From positions 1 through 64,000 of the forward strand of contig NZ_JAUXSP010000001.1 of NCBI RefSeq assembly GCF_030679875.1: a stretch of 64,000 bases of DNA, read 5' to 3'. Position 1 is the first letter of the stretch. The number at the start of each line of letters is the position of its first letter. The DNA comes from Phenylobacterium sp. Its GTDB lineage: Bacteria > Pseudomonadota > Alphaproteobacteria > Caulobacterales > Caulobacteraceae. Below the pieces are notes generated by a model that was given only the letters and a program-made list of their open reading frames with translations, was not told where the DNA came from and did no database searches. Below, in pieces: positions 30,651-39,628 of the stretch. The translations under genes were made by a program, and so were the position numbers.

Positions 30651-31832
30651 TCAGACGGAGCGCGGGGTCATGGTGCGACGGAAGGCCAGGGCCGCCAGGT
30701 CTGGGGCGAAGGGGCCAAAAGCCGCCAGGGCGCGGCGTGCGCCCTCCGCACCGCCCCCGGGGCGACTGCCGTTGAGGTCGCGCACAAGCTCGAGGATGGT
30801 GGGAAAGGCGCTGCGATCAATGCCGACCGCCGCGCAGGCAAGCGCCAGCTGCTCAGGCTGCTCCCCATCCATGGCGCGTCGCACCATCTCCGGCGGAAAA
30901 TCTCCCAGAGTGGCCAGGGCGCCGGCGAACAGGGAGAGTTTGCCTTCCCGCAGGGCGCGCAGCAGATAGCCTGGGCGCAGCTGGCCGGCGGCGACCAGCT
31001 TGGAGATCAGCCGACGTTCCATCTCCTCGCGTTCGTCATCCTGCTGCCAGACGATGGCGTCTGCGGTCGGGTCCGACCCGGGGACGCCGGCATGGGCCTC
31101 CGCGACGGCCTGACCCAGGACCGCCTCAAGGGCGGCGACGTCGAGGCGAAATCGGGTGGTGATCGCCTGGCGCAAAGCCTGGCCAACCCAGACATAGAGT
31201 TGCAGCGCGAGGTCTTCGGTGAGTTCGGGGCGGCGGATGAGGGGGGACCGCAGGGCCGCCACCCGACGAGCCGCCTTGACCAGCATGGCCATGTCGTCGC
31301 CGCTCAGGGCGGTCTGGACGTTTCCGGCCAGGGCGGTGAGCACGGTGGGTTCGCCCTGTTGCAGGATGGCCGCGACAACCGTCGCTGGCAGGCGCGGACG
31401 CCGGGCGACTTCGATCTGGTGTTCAACAGTGGCTTCGATCAGAAGGCGGACCAGATCGTGATCGTCGAGCAGGGGGCTTGATGCGATAATCGGGCGGGCG
31501 ATCTCAATGTCGTCCAAAGCGAGCACATTGATCAGGGCGGCCGGCGCCCAGTCCACATGGGCGAGTTTCTCGGCCAGCCGCCGCCGGATGTCTCGTTCGG
31601 CTTCGACCACCAGGCTCATGAAGATGGAGTTGAGCAGATCCTGGACCGCGGGCGCCGACATGATCTGGGCGCTGTCGGCCACGTCGCACAGGTCGACCAC
31701 GGCCACGAGCAGCCGGTCCCGGTCACCAGGCGTTCGGCTACGGGCGAGGCTGAGGATTTCTTCCGTCCGCGCGAGCACGCTCAAGGGGATCTCCGGATTC
31801 GACGCTTGCTCGGGGGAATCTGAAGCTCGCAA
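30651..31832 (-). CDS. DUF2336 protein (second copy)
   Basis: This 393-residue protein is another DUF2336 member. It shows LLNSIFMSLVVEAERDIRRRLAEKLAHVDWAP and ASSPLLDDHDLVRLL, analogous to the first copy at 27212-28351, although the two are clearly diverged. The N-terminal 25 residues are variable and the start is uncertain: TTG 31832 is the longest option and lacks a strong ribosome-binding site. It sits upstream of nadK on the same strand with 68 bases between. Function is unknown. Confidence 0.78.
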   Translation of the reverse strand: MRASDSPEQASNPEIPLSVLARTEEILSLARSRTPGDRDRLLVAVVDLCDVADSAQIMSAPAVQDLLNSIFMSLVVEAERDIRRRLAEKLAHVDWAPAALINVLALDDIEIARPIIASSPLLDDHDLVRLLIEATVEHQIEVARRPRLPATVVAAILQQGEPTVLTALAGNVQTALSGDDMAMLVKAARRVAALRSPLIRRPELTEDLALQLYVWVGQALRQAITTRFRLDVAALEAVLGQAVAEAHAGVPGSDPTADAIVWQQDDEREEMERRLISKLVAAGQLRPGYLLRALREGKLSLFAGALATLGDFPPEMVRRAMDGEQPEQLALACAAVGIDRSAFPTILELVRDLNGSRPGGGAEGARRALAAFGPFAPDLAALAFRRTMTPRSV

Positions 31833-31906
31833 GTGAAAACATGCTTAAACCGCGGCCAACCAAATCGCCGCAGGTGTCGATCAGTCAGCGTGAGGAGAAG
31901 ATTTAA

Positions 31907-33403
31907 GTGACGAGCCCCCTAATCCTGGCTCTGGACCAGGGCACCACCAGCACCCGCGCCATTCTGTTCGATCTCGCTGGCAAGGCCCTGGGCGAGGCGT
32001 CCCTCCCGCTGGCTCAGCATTATCCGGCTGATGGTTGGGTGGAGCATGACGCTATCGAGATCTACCAGGCCGCCGTCCAGGTGATGGTCTCCGCGGTGGC
32101 CGACGCCGGCGCGACCATGGCCGACGTCGCCGCCATCGGCATCACCAACCAGCGGGAAACGGTGGTCTTGTGGGACAGGACCACGGGCGAGCCCGTCCAC
32201 CGGGCGGTGGTCTGGCAGGACCGCCGAACCGCCGAAGTGTGCGACAGCCTGCGGCGGCAGGGGGTCGAGGATCAGGTCACCGATGTCACCGGTCTGCTGA
32301 TCGATCCCTATTTCAGCGGGACCAAGCTGGCTTGGCTGCTGGACCATGTGCCCGGGGCCAGGGCCCGCGCGGCGGCCGGCGAACTCCTGGCCGGCACCAT
32401 CGATACCTGGCTGATCTGGAAGCTGACCGGGGGGGCCGCTCACGTGACGGACGCCACCAACGCCTCGCGCACCCTGTTGTTCGACATTCGCGCCCAGGCC
32501 TGGTCCGAGGCCATGCTCGACCTGTTTGACGTGCCGCGGGCCATTCTGCCGGAGGTACGAGACTGCGCGGGCCTGTTCGGCGAGACCCTGCCGGGCCTCC
32601 TGGGCCGGTCCATTCCCATCTGCGGCGTCGCTGGCGATCAGCAGGCCGCGCTGATGGGGCAGGGCTGTATCGCGCCTGGCCAGATGAAAGCCACCTACGG
32701 GACCGGCTGCTTCCTGCTGGTCAATACCGGGACCACGGCCCCGCGGTCCCGGGCCCGGCTGCTGACCACGGTCGCCGCCCGGATCGGGGGTCAGACGACC
32801 TACGCCCTGGAAGGGGCGATCTTCATCGCCGGCGCGGCCATTGGCTGGCTGGTGGACGGGCTCGGCGTAGACAGCCCCGCCGCCGCCGAAGCGCTGGCCC
32901 AGCAGGCCAGGCCCGGCAATGGGGTGGTCCTGGTGCCGGCCTTTACGGGCCTGGGCGCGCCCTGGTGGGACGCTGAGGCCCGCGGCGCCCTCATGGGCCT
33001 GACCAGGGACGCCGGTCTCGCCGAGATCGCCCTCGCGGCCTATGACGCCTGCGCCTATCAGACCGCCGACCTGATTGACGCCATGCGCTCGGACGCACCG
33101 GAGGCCTTCGGGACCGGGTCGGAGCTCCGCATCGACGGCGGCATGTCGCGCAGCCACTGGTTCGCCCAGAGGCTGGCCGATCTCACGGACCAGCGGGTCG
33201 CACGCGCCAGTTACGAGGAGACTACGGCTCTGGGCGCGGCTCTGTTCGCGGGCTTGGGCGCAGGCCTCTATCCTGATCTCGCCAGCGCCGCGGCCGCCCG
33301 GCCCGCCACCGAACCCGCCGAGCCACGCCTGTCGGCCATGGAGCGAGCGGCGGGGCAGGGGCGCTGGCGCGACGCTGTGCGCCGGGTGCTCAGTCACAGC
33401 TGA
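31907..33403 (+). CDS. glpK: glycerol kinase
   Basis: The 498-residue FGGY kinase converts glycerol to glycerol 3-phosphate. It begins LALDQGTTSTRAILFD, contains ITNQRET, the FGGY signature-type stretch around YGTGCFLLVNTG, and the C-terminal RIDGGMSRSHWFAQRLADL. GTG 31907 is supported by AGGAG ten bases upstream. No glpF, glpD or glpR adjoins, so glycerol uptake and oxidation must be encoded elsewhere. Overall length is normal, with no truncation. Confidence 0.93.
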   Translation: MTSPLILALDQGTTSTRAILFDLAGKALGEASLPLAQHYPADGWVEHDAIEIYQAAVQVMVSAVADAGATMADVAAIGITNQRETVVLWDRTTGEPVHRAVVWQDRRTAEVCDSLRRQGVEDQVTDVTGLLIDPYFSGTKLAWLLDHVPGARARAAAGELLAGTIDTWLIWKLTGGAAHVTDATNASRTLLFDIRAQAWSEAMLDLFDVPRAILPEVRDCAGLFGETLPGLLGRSIPICGVAGDQQAALMGQGCIAPGQMKATYGTGCFLLVNTGTTAPRSRARLLTTVAARIGGQTTYALEGAIFIAGAAIGWLVDGLGVDSPAAAEALAQQARPGNGVVLVPAFTGLGAPWWDAEARGALMGLTRDAGLAEIALAAYDACAYQTADLIDAMRSDAPEAFGTGSELRIDGGMSRSHWFAQRLADLTDQRVARASYEETTALGAALFAGLGAGLYPDLASAAAARPATEPAEPRLSAMERAAGQGRWRDAVRRVLSHS

Positions 33404-33476
33404 TCGCCTGACCCTTGACGATGCGCAGCGCCGGGGGGACTTTAGCCACGAAGAACAAGAACCAAGGGAGGCCGTC

Positions 33477-34247
33477 ATGGCCGATGGATCCGCCGGCGTC
33501 GTGATGTCGCTGCAAGGCAAGGTGAGCGCCGAGGAATGGCAGGCGCGGGTTGAACTGGCGGCCCTTTACCGGCTGGTGGCGCTGCACGGGTGGGACGACC
33601 TGATCTACACCCACATCTCGGCCCGTATCCCGGGTCCAGAGCACCACTTCCTGATCAATCCCTATGGGATGCTGTTCGAGGAGATCACCGCCTCGTCCCT
33701 GGTGAAGATCGATCTGCAAGGCGCCATCCTCCAGGACACGCCCTATTTCATAAATCCGGCGGGCTTCACCATTCACTCGGCCATCCACGAGGCCCGGGAG
33801 GACGCCAAGTTCGTGATGCATCTGCATTCCGACCAGGGCGTCGCGGTCGCGGCCCAGAAGGAAGGCCTTCTGCCCCTGTCGCAGCACGCCCTGATCGTGC
33901 TCCCCAGGCTCGCCTATCACGACTATGAGGGCATCGCCCTGAACCTGGACGAGCGTGAGCGTCTGGTGGCCGATATCGGCGAGAAGACCCTGATGTTGCT
34001 GCGTAATCACGGCACCCTGTCGGTGGGGGATTCCGCCGCCGACTGCTGGGTCGGCATGTTCTATCTGGAGCGCGCCTGCAAGCAGCAGGTCATGGCGCTC
34101 TCGGCCGGCCGAGAGAACGTCCTGTTCGCGCCGGAAGCCGCCCAGACCGAGGTCAGGTCCCAGGTCGCCCGCGGCATCGGCGGCAAGCTCGCCTGGCCCG
34201 GCTGTCTGCGCCGCCTCGACCGCGAATCGCCCGGTTACGACGCCTGA
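33477..34247 (+). CDS. class II aldolase/adducin family protein
   Basis: The 256-residue protein has the class II aldolase fold with zinc ligands in HLHSD (115-119) and a later RNHGTLSVG, plus the early YTHISARIPG. Family members include fuculose-phosphate aldolase, but this adducin-like group often has no known aldol reaction. AGGGAGG lies just upstream of ATG 33477. It follows glpK on the same strand by 73 bases, but no shared pathway is obvious. Confidence 0.82.
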   Translation: MADGSAGVVMSLQGKVSAEEWQARVELAALYRLVALHGWDDLIYTHISARIPGPEHHFLINPYGMLFEEITASSLVKIDLQGAILQDTPYFINPAGFTIHSAIHEAREDAKFVMHLHSDQGVAVAAQKEGLLPLSQHALIVLPRLAYHDYEGIALNLDERERLVADIGEKTLMLLRNHGTLSVGDSAADCWVGMFYLERACKQQVMALSAGRENVLFAPEAAQTEVRSQVARGIGGKLAWPGCLRRLDRESPGYDA

Positions 34248-34347
34248 GGTCAGCGGGAGCGACGGACCGCCGCGTCCTGACGCCAGCACGCTGATTTGAT
34301 AGGCGCCGCCTTGCATCTTTTTAGGCTGTTCGCCCGAAGACTATAAC

Positions 34348-34387
34348 CGATGGCCATACGTTTCCGCCACGAAACGTATGGCCATCG
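34348..34387. promoter_or_regulatory. 17-bp perfect inverted repeat, candidate operator of the RND operon
   Basis: Two perfect 17-base arms (34348-34364 and 34371-34387; CGATGGCCATACGTTTC and its reverse complement) flank a six-base spacer CGCCAC. No T-run follows, so a terminator is unlikely. It lies about 95 bases before the efflux adaptor gene, where a TetR-type or other dimeric repressor would bind. No regulator gene is adjacent. Confidence 0.55.
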
Positions 34388-34482
34388 TTGTGTCATGTGG
34401 CGCAGCCTATGCCTGCAGGCTGAGTCCCGCTGTCCCTGTCCCGCTTTTCAAACGCTCCGTCTTCGGAGCGACGGAGCCTGCA

Positions 34483-35634
34483 TTGCTGAGACGTCACTTC
34501 TTCCTGGTCAGCGCGCTGGTGGTCCTGGGGCTGATGGCGGTTGTCGGAGGCCTGTTGATGGTCTTTGGCGGATCATCCCCGCAGGGCGGCGGACCGGGCG
34601 GACCGGGCGGACCTGGTGGTCCGGGGGGGGGCGGCGTGCAGGTCGCAGCCACCCTGGTTCAGACGCACACCTTCAACGACACGGTCGAACTCTTGGGTGT
34701 CGCCAAGGGCCGCCAGTCGGTGACGCTCACCGCAGCCGCCACCCAGCTTGTCGAACGCGTGCGGTTTAGCGATGGCCAGTTTGTCTCCGCAGGCGCTGTG
34801 CTGGTGGAGCTCAAGGACGCCGAACAGAGCGCCGGCGTGGAGCAGGCCAGGGCGAGGGTCACCGAAGCCGAGCGCACCCTGCAGCGCTGGCGCACCCTTT
34901 CTGAGCAAGGCTTCGCCTCCAAGGCCGCGGTGGATCAGCACGAGGCGGCCTATCTCACAGCCCAGGCCGATCTCTCCGCCGCCGAAGCCCGTCGGGGCGA
35001 CCGACTGATCCGGGCGCCCTTCGCTGGAGTCGTCGGCCTCTCTGACATCGCCCCAGGCGCTCTGGTCAATCCGGGGGCGGCGATCGTCACCCTGGACGAT
35101 CTCTCGGCGGTCCGCGTCGATTTTCAGGTTCCTGAGCGCTACCTGTCGGGCCTGGCTGCGGGGCAGACCATCCGAGCCCGCACCGACGTCTATCCCGACA
35201 TGGTGATCACCGGGCGGATTGAAACCCTCGACACCCGCGTCGATGAGGCCACCCGGGCCATTACCGCCCGGGCTATCTTTCCGAACCCTGATGGGTCGCT
35301 GAAGCCCGGCATGATGATCCGCGTCTCCCTGTCACGAGGGCAGCGCGAGGGCCTGGCCGTCCCCGAAGCCGCCCTGGCTGTCCAAGGCGCGTCAGCCTTT
35401 GTCTTCGTGATCACCGAGGAGGATGGACGCACCCGGGCCGAGCAGCGACCGGTAGTCTCCGGCGCCCGCCAGGACGGCTTCGTCGAAGTCCGCGATGGCC
35501 TGGCGTCCGGTGACCGGATCGTCGCCAATGGCGTCAACAAGGTCACCGGGGGGCAGCCCATCCGGGTGGCCGAAACCCTGGACGCCGCCGATGTGGCCCG
35601 GATCCAGGCCGCCAGCGAACGGCCGGGCGCATGA
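34483..35634 (+). CDS. RND efflux periplasmic adaptor (membrane fusion protein)
   Basis: The 383-residue adaptor bridges the RND pump to an outer-membrane channel. It has an N-terminal membrane anchor (about 5-28) and an unusual Gly/Pro linker (34-50). A lipoyl/barrel-sandwich and hairpin segment (VEQARARVTEAERTLQRW) follows, then LIRAPFAGVVGLSDIAPGALVNPG and the beta-barrel domain. TTG 34483 is favoured, with GGAG upstream and a small hairpin (34453-34470) before it. Longer in-frame starts run back through the inverted repeat. The ATGA overlap with the pump shows coupling. Confidence 0.87.
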   Translation: MLRRHFFLVSALVVLGLMAVVGGLLMVFGGSSPQGGGPGGPGGPGGPGGGGVQVAATLVQTHTFNDTVELLGVAKGRQSVTLTAAATQLVERVRFSDGQFVSAGAVLVELKDAEQSAGVEQARARVTEAERTLQRWRTLSEQGFASKAAVDQHEAAYLTAQADLSAAEARRGDRLIRAPFAGVVGLSDIAPGALVNPGAAIVTLDDLSAVRVDFQVPERYLSGLAAGQTIRARTDVYPDMVITGRIETLDTRVDEATRAITARAIFPNPDGSLKPGMMIRVSLSRGQREGLAVPEAALAVQGASAFVFVITEEDGRTRAEQRPVVSGARQDGFVEVRDGLASGDRIVANGVNKVTGGQPIRVAETLDAADVARIQAASERPGA

Positions 35635-38600
35635 CGCTCTCCGACCTCTCAGTCCGCCGCCCGGTCTTCGCCGCCGTCGCCTCGATCATTCTTTGCGTCG
35701 TCGGTCTGGCCTCTTTCACCCAGCTCACGGTGCGGGAACTGCCGGCGGTGGATCCGCCGGTCATCTCGATCAGCACCGACTATCGGGGCGCCTCGTCAGA
35801 GGTGATCGAGGAGCGGATCACAGAGGTCATCGAGCGGCAGGTGGCCGGCATCGAGGGCGTCGACCGGATGACCTCGGGGTCCCGGGACGGCTCCTCGCGG
35901 ATCAATATCCAGTTCAAGCTCAGTCGAGATCTGGACGCCGCCGCCAACGACGTGCGCGACGCCGTCTCCCGCGTCTCGGCCAACCTGCCGCTGCAAGCTG
36001 ATCCGCCCCAGATCCGCAAGGCCGACGCCGACGCCCAGCCAATCATCTTCCTGGCCCTGTCTTCGACGACGCTGAACAGGCTCCAACTCACCGACTACGC
36101 CCAGCGCTATATCGTCGAGCGTGTTTCCACGGTCCCCGGGGTCGCTCAGGTGGGGGTCGGGGGCGCCCAGAACTACGCCATGCGGATCTGGCTTGATCCC
36201 CAGGCCATGGCCTCGCGGAACATCACCGTCAGCGACGTCGAGACGGCGCTCAACACCCAGAACCTGGAACTGCCGGCCGGCTCTCTGGAGTCGGCGGCGA
36301 AGGACTTCACCATCCGGGTCGCCCGGGGCTATTCCACGCCGGAGGAGTTCGCCAGCCTGCCGGTGCGCACCGCCGCAGACGGCGGCTATGTCACCCGCCT
36401 CGGCGACATCGCCCGGGTCTCTGAGGAGGCCGACGAGCGTCGGCGGATGTTCCGCTCCAATGGCCGCGATCAGGTGGGCATTCCGGTGACCCGTCAGTCC
36501 CAGGCCAATGACCTGGAGATCTCGGATGGCATCCGCGCCATCCTGCCTGAGCTCAACCGCGGCCTGCCCGAGGGCACGCGCCTGGATGTGGCGGTGGATT
36601 TCACCGTCTTCACCCGACACGCCCTGGAGGAGGTCTGGTACACCATGGCCATCTGCCTGGCCGTGGTCGGGCTGGTGAACTTCATCTTTCTGGGCACCTG
36701 GCGGGCGGCCATCATCCCGACCATCGTCGCCCCGATCTGTATCCTCTCGACCTTCATCGTCCTGGCCCCGCTCGGCTTCTCGCTCAACCTGTTGACTCTG
36801 CTTGCCCTCGTGCTGGCGATCGGCCTGGTGGTGGATGACGCCATCGTGGTGGTGGAGAATATTCAGAGACGGATCGACGAGGGCGAGCCCGCGCCTGTCG
36901 CGGCTCAGCGCGGGACCCGTCAGGTGTTCTTCGCGGTCGTCGCCACCACCATCGTGCTGATCTCCGTCTTTGCGCCGCTGATGTTCCTGCCTGGCTATAT
37001 CGGACGGCTGTTTGTCGAGCTGGCCGTGGCTGTGGCCGCCGCAGTCGCCTTCTCGTCCTTGCTGGCGCTCAGCCTGTCGCCAATGCTGGCCTCGCTGCTC
37101 CTGCGGCCGGCCCGGAGCCAGGGCTATGTGGCGCGGACCGTGGATGGCTTCATGACCAGGCTGCGGGCCTCCTATCACGCCTCGTTGGAATTCCTTTTGG
37201 GCCAACGCTCGGCGACCTGGCTGACCGGCGCCCTGGTGGTTGTGCTGGCGGTGAGCGCGTTCGGACTGTTCCGCTATCTGCCCAGCGAGCTGGTCCCGGA
37301 GGAAGACCGCGGGCGGGTTGATATCAGCATCAACGGCCCAGAAGGCGCCGGCTACGATTACACCTCCGCGGCGGTCCAGCAGATCGAAGCCCGTTTGATG
37401 GAGCTGTACGAGGAGGGGACGGTTTCTCGCTACCTCATCTCCATGCCCCGGTTCGGCGGTACGCAGTACAACACCGCCAACGCCAACGTAAATGTGGGCG
37501 AAGGCCCCAACGCCATGGACTCCAACGCGCTGGCCGCGCAGCTGAACAAAGAGTTTTCAGCAATCACGGCGGTGCGCGCGACGGCCTTTGTCCGGCCAGC
37601 CCTGCGGGGCAGTGAGGGCAATAGCGTCGACCTCGTGGCGATCGGCACAGACTATGAGCAGATCGCGGCCTGGCTTGGTCCGATCCAGGCCGCGGCTGAG
37701 AACAACCCCGGCCTGACCCGCGTGCGAATGGACTATGAGCCCACCTCGCCGCGGTTGCTGGTGACCATCAATCGCGAGCAGGCGGCGGCCTTGGGGGTTT
37801 CCACCCAGGCGGTGGGCAGGGTCATGGAGACCATGTTCGGCTCCCGTCGCGTCACCACCTATATTCGCGAGGGCCGCGAATATGATGTGATCCTGCAGAC
37901 GGACCGGGACCAGCGTCAGAGCCAGGAAGACCTGAACAACCTCTATGTTCGCTCGGACTCCGGAGCGGTCATACCTCTGGCCTCGGTGGTGACCACCGAG
38001 GTGCGCGGCGACACGCCGGACCGTGAGCGGACCGACCGTTCCCGCTCGATTGACCTGACCGCCCAGCTGAACCCCGGCTACACCATCGGTGACGCCATCG
38101 CCTTCTTTGAGGCTGAGGTGGCCAAACAGCCTGGCGGCGTCGGGGTGCTATGGGGCGGCGGGGCCCGGGACTATCTGGAGGCGGGTGGCGCTGTCGGCCT
38201 GGCCTTCGCCATGGCTCTATTGCTGGTCTTCCTGGTCCTGGCGGCTCAGTTCGAGAGCTGGATCCATCCAGGGGTCATCATGCTCACCGTGCCGGTGGCG
38301 GCCCTGGGGGGACTGTTTGGCCTGCTGGTGGCGGGCTCGACCATCAATACCTACAGTCAGATCGGGCTGATCATTCTGGTGGGTATCGCCGCCAAGAACG
38401 GCATCCTGATTGTGGAGTTCGCCAACCAGCTCCGGGATGAGGGGCTGTCTATCCGTGAGGCGGTCATCGAGGCCGCGACCCTGCGTCTGCGGCCGATCAT
38501 CATGACCTCGATCTCGGCTGCGGCCGGGGCTGTGCCGCTGATCGTCTGGGGCGGGGCTGGTGGCGAGGCGCGGCGGACCATTGGCGTGGTGATCTTCTTC

Positions 38601-38753
38601 GGGGCGATCTTCGCGACCCTTCTCACCCTCTTTATCGTGCCGATCTTCTACAACCTGCTGGCGCGGTTCACGAAGTCGCCCGAGCACATGGCCCGGCGCA
38701 TCGAGGCGTTCGAAGAGGCCGAGCAGGCCAGGGTCGCCAACGCCGCCGAATAG
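35631..38753 (+). CDS. RND efflux transporter permease (HAE1 family)
   Basis: This 1040-residue inner-membrane pump has the full RND layout of twelve helices and two large periplasmic loops. Features include LSVRRPVFA at the N-terminus, the proton-relay VVDDAIVVVENI in helix 4, and a C-terminal half with GIAAKNGILIVEFANQLRDEG and LRLRPIIMTS. It exports drugs or other small molecules by proton exchange; substrates cannot be inferred. It is coupled to the adaptor by ATGA. No outer-membrane channel gene follows, so a shared TolC-like partner is expected elsewhere. Confidence 0.92.
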   Translation: MTLSDLSVRRPVFAAVASIILCVVGLASFTQLTVRELPAVDPPVISISTDYRGASSEVIEERITEVIERQVAGIEGVDRMTSGSRDGSSRINIQFKLSRDLDAAANDVRDAVSRVSANLPLQADPPQIRKADADAQPIIFLALSSTTLNRLQLTDYAQRYIVERVSTVPGVAQVGVGGAQNYAMRIWLDPQAMASRNITVSDVETALNTQNLELPAGSLESAAKDFTIRVARGYSTPEEFASLPVRTAADGGYVTRLGDIARVSEEADERRRMFRSNGRDQVGIPVTRQSQANDLEISDGIRAILPELNRGLPEGTRLDVAVDFTVFTRHALEEVWYTMAICLAVVGLVNFIFLGTWRAAIIPTIVAPICILSTFIVLAPLGFSLNLLTLLALVLAIGLVVDDAIVVVENIQRRIDEGEPAPVAAQRGTRQVFFAVVATTIVLISVFAPLMFLPGYIGRLFVELAVAVAAAVAFSSLLALSLSPMLASLLLRPARSQGYVARTVDGFMTRLRASYHASLEFLLGQRSATWLTGALVVVLAVSAFGLFRYLPSELVPEEDRGRVDISINGPEGAGYDYTSAAVQQIEARLMELYEEGTVSRYLISMPRFGGTQYNTANANVNVGEGPNAMDSNALAAQLNKEFSAITAVRATAFVRPALRGSEGNSVDLVAIGTDYEQIAAWLGPIQAAAENNPGLTRVRMDYEPTSPRLLVTINREQAAALGVSTQAVGRVMETMFGSRRVTTYIREGREYDVILQTDRDQRQSQEDLNNLYVRSDSGAVIPLASVVTTEVRGDTPDRERTDRSRSIDLTAQLNPGYTIGDAIAFFEAEVAKQPGGVGVLWGGGARDYLEAGGAVGLAFAMALLLVFLVLAAQFESWIHPGVIMLTVPVAALGGLFGLLVAGSTINTYSQIGLIILVGIAAKNGILIVEFANQLRDEGLSIREAVIEAATLRLRPIIMTSISAAAGAVPLIVWGGAGGEARRTIGVVIFFGAIFATLLTLFIVPIFYNLLARFTKSPEHMARRIEAFEEAEQARVANAAE

Positions 38754-38927
38754 GCCCGCGGAAAAGAAAGGCCTTCCTCCGAAAGGAGGAAGGCCAAGTC
38801 GTCAGGATTGGGGGTGCTCCTGGGCCAAGGTCCAGGAGCGATCGCCGAGATCGACAGATGCAATGTAATCACGACCCACCCAAGGTGGGTCTCCGACCGA
38901 CAACCGTCAAGATTGCATCGCCAAAAA
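38754..38927 (-). ncRNA. structured intergenic stretch, candidate minus-strand small RNA
   Basis: Between convergent genes lie three strong hairpins: 38770-38795 (11 bp, loop GAAA), 38816-38839 (about 10 bp including one wobble) and 38873-38891 (8 bp). Read on the minus strand, the 38770-38795 hairpin is followed by TTTCTTTT, a good terminator, and its 5' arm and loop contain CCTCCTTTC, which could pair with Shine-Dalgarno sequences. The neighbouring cytochrome gene has its own terminator at 38928-38944, so this second minus-strand terminator is otherwise unexplained. No clear promoter was found. Confidence 0.3.
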
Positions 38928-38944
38928 ACGCACTTAAAGCGCGT
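38923..38944 (-). terminator. rho-independent terminator of the cytochrome c gene
   Basis: On the minus strand ACGCGC and GTGCGT form a six-pair stem (one wobble) around TTTAA, followed by six T. It starts four bases after the cytochrome stop codon. Confidence 0.75.
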
Positions 38945-38947
38945 GTC

Positions 38948-39481
38948 TCAGGGCTCCGTCGGGGCGACAGGCGCAGCGCCCTCGACCGCAGGCGCCGCAA
39001 AGCCAGACTCCACCTTCAGATAGGCGATCAGGTCCACGCGCTTCTGGGGGTCGGCGAGGCCCGCGAAGGTCATGCGATTGCCGGGCAGGTAGGTCCGGGG
39101 ATTGGCCAGCCAAGCGTCAAGACGCTCAGCATCCCACATAAAGCCGGCCGACTGCAGGGCGTCGGAATAGCGATAGCCCTCCACTGAGGCGGCGGGCCGG
39201 CCAAACACCCCGTAGAGGTTGGGACCGGTCAGGTTGGGGCCGCCTTCCGCGATGGTATGGCAGGAGCGGCACAGGCCGAACTGACGGCGGCCATTGTCCA
39301 GGTCGCCGGTGTTGTAGGGCGCCGGCAGCGCGGCCAGCATGGCCTGCTTCTCGGCGTCGCTCGCCTGGGCCGCAGGCCCCTTGGCCGCTTCGCCGGAGCC
39401 GGAGGCCTCGCCGCCTTGTCCGCAGGCCGCCAGACCCAGGAGGCCGGCGGCCGCCAGGGCCGTCTTGGTTTGGTGAAGCAT
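38948..39481 (-). CDS. lipoprotein-anchored class I cytochrome c
   Basis: The 177-residue protein starts with a lipoprotein signal ending LAAC (Cys20) and an Ala/Gly-rich spacer. It then carries a cytochrome c fold with heme site CRSCH (71-75), TGPNLYGVFGRPAAS and axial Met137 in NRMTF. It resembles membrane-anchored cytochrome c2/c552-like electron carriers between the bc1 complex and an oxidase. ATG 39481 places the lipobox correctly; upstream in-frame codons do not fit. A terminator lies directly after the stop. Confidence 0.87.
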   Translation of the reverse strand: MLHQTKTALAAAGLLGLAACGQGGEASGSGEAAKGPAAQASDAEKQAMLAALPAPYNTGDLDNGRRQFGLCRSCHTIAEGGPNLTGPNLYGVFGRPAASVEGYRYSDALQSAGFMWDAERLDAWLANPRTYLPGNRMTFAGLADPQKRVDLIAYLKVESGFAAPAVEGAAPVAPTEP

Positions 39482-39628
39482 GTGGATGCGCGCGCCCCTT
39501 GCGAAATGTCGCGGCAAGCTAGCCCAGTCCCCGCGCCATGCAATGGCGCCGCAGCGCCGCGGCGCAACAAAAACGGCTGAAATCGTCGGCCCGCCGTTCA
39601 GCATGCGGGGGGCGTGCTAGGCTAGGCC

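Noticed and set aside
31919..33520. Long minus-strand open frame over glpK
   Set aside because: Antisense to a clear glycerol kinase, compositionally odd (Gly/Gln/His-rich), no ribosome-binding site or motif.
35796..37205. Long minus-strand open frame over the RND pump
   Set aside because: Antisense shadow with His/Asp/Gln-rich composition and no recognisable domain.
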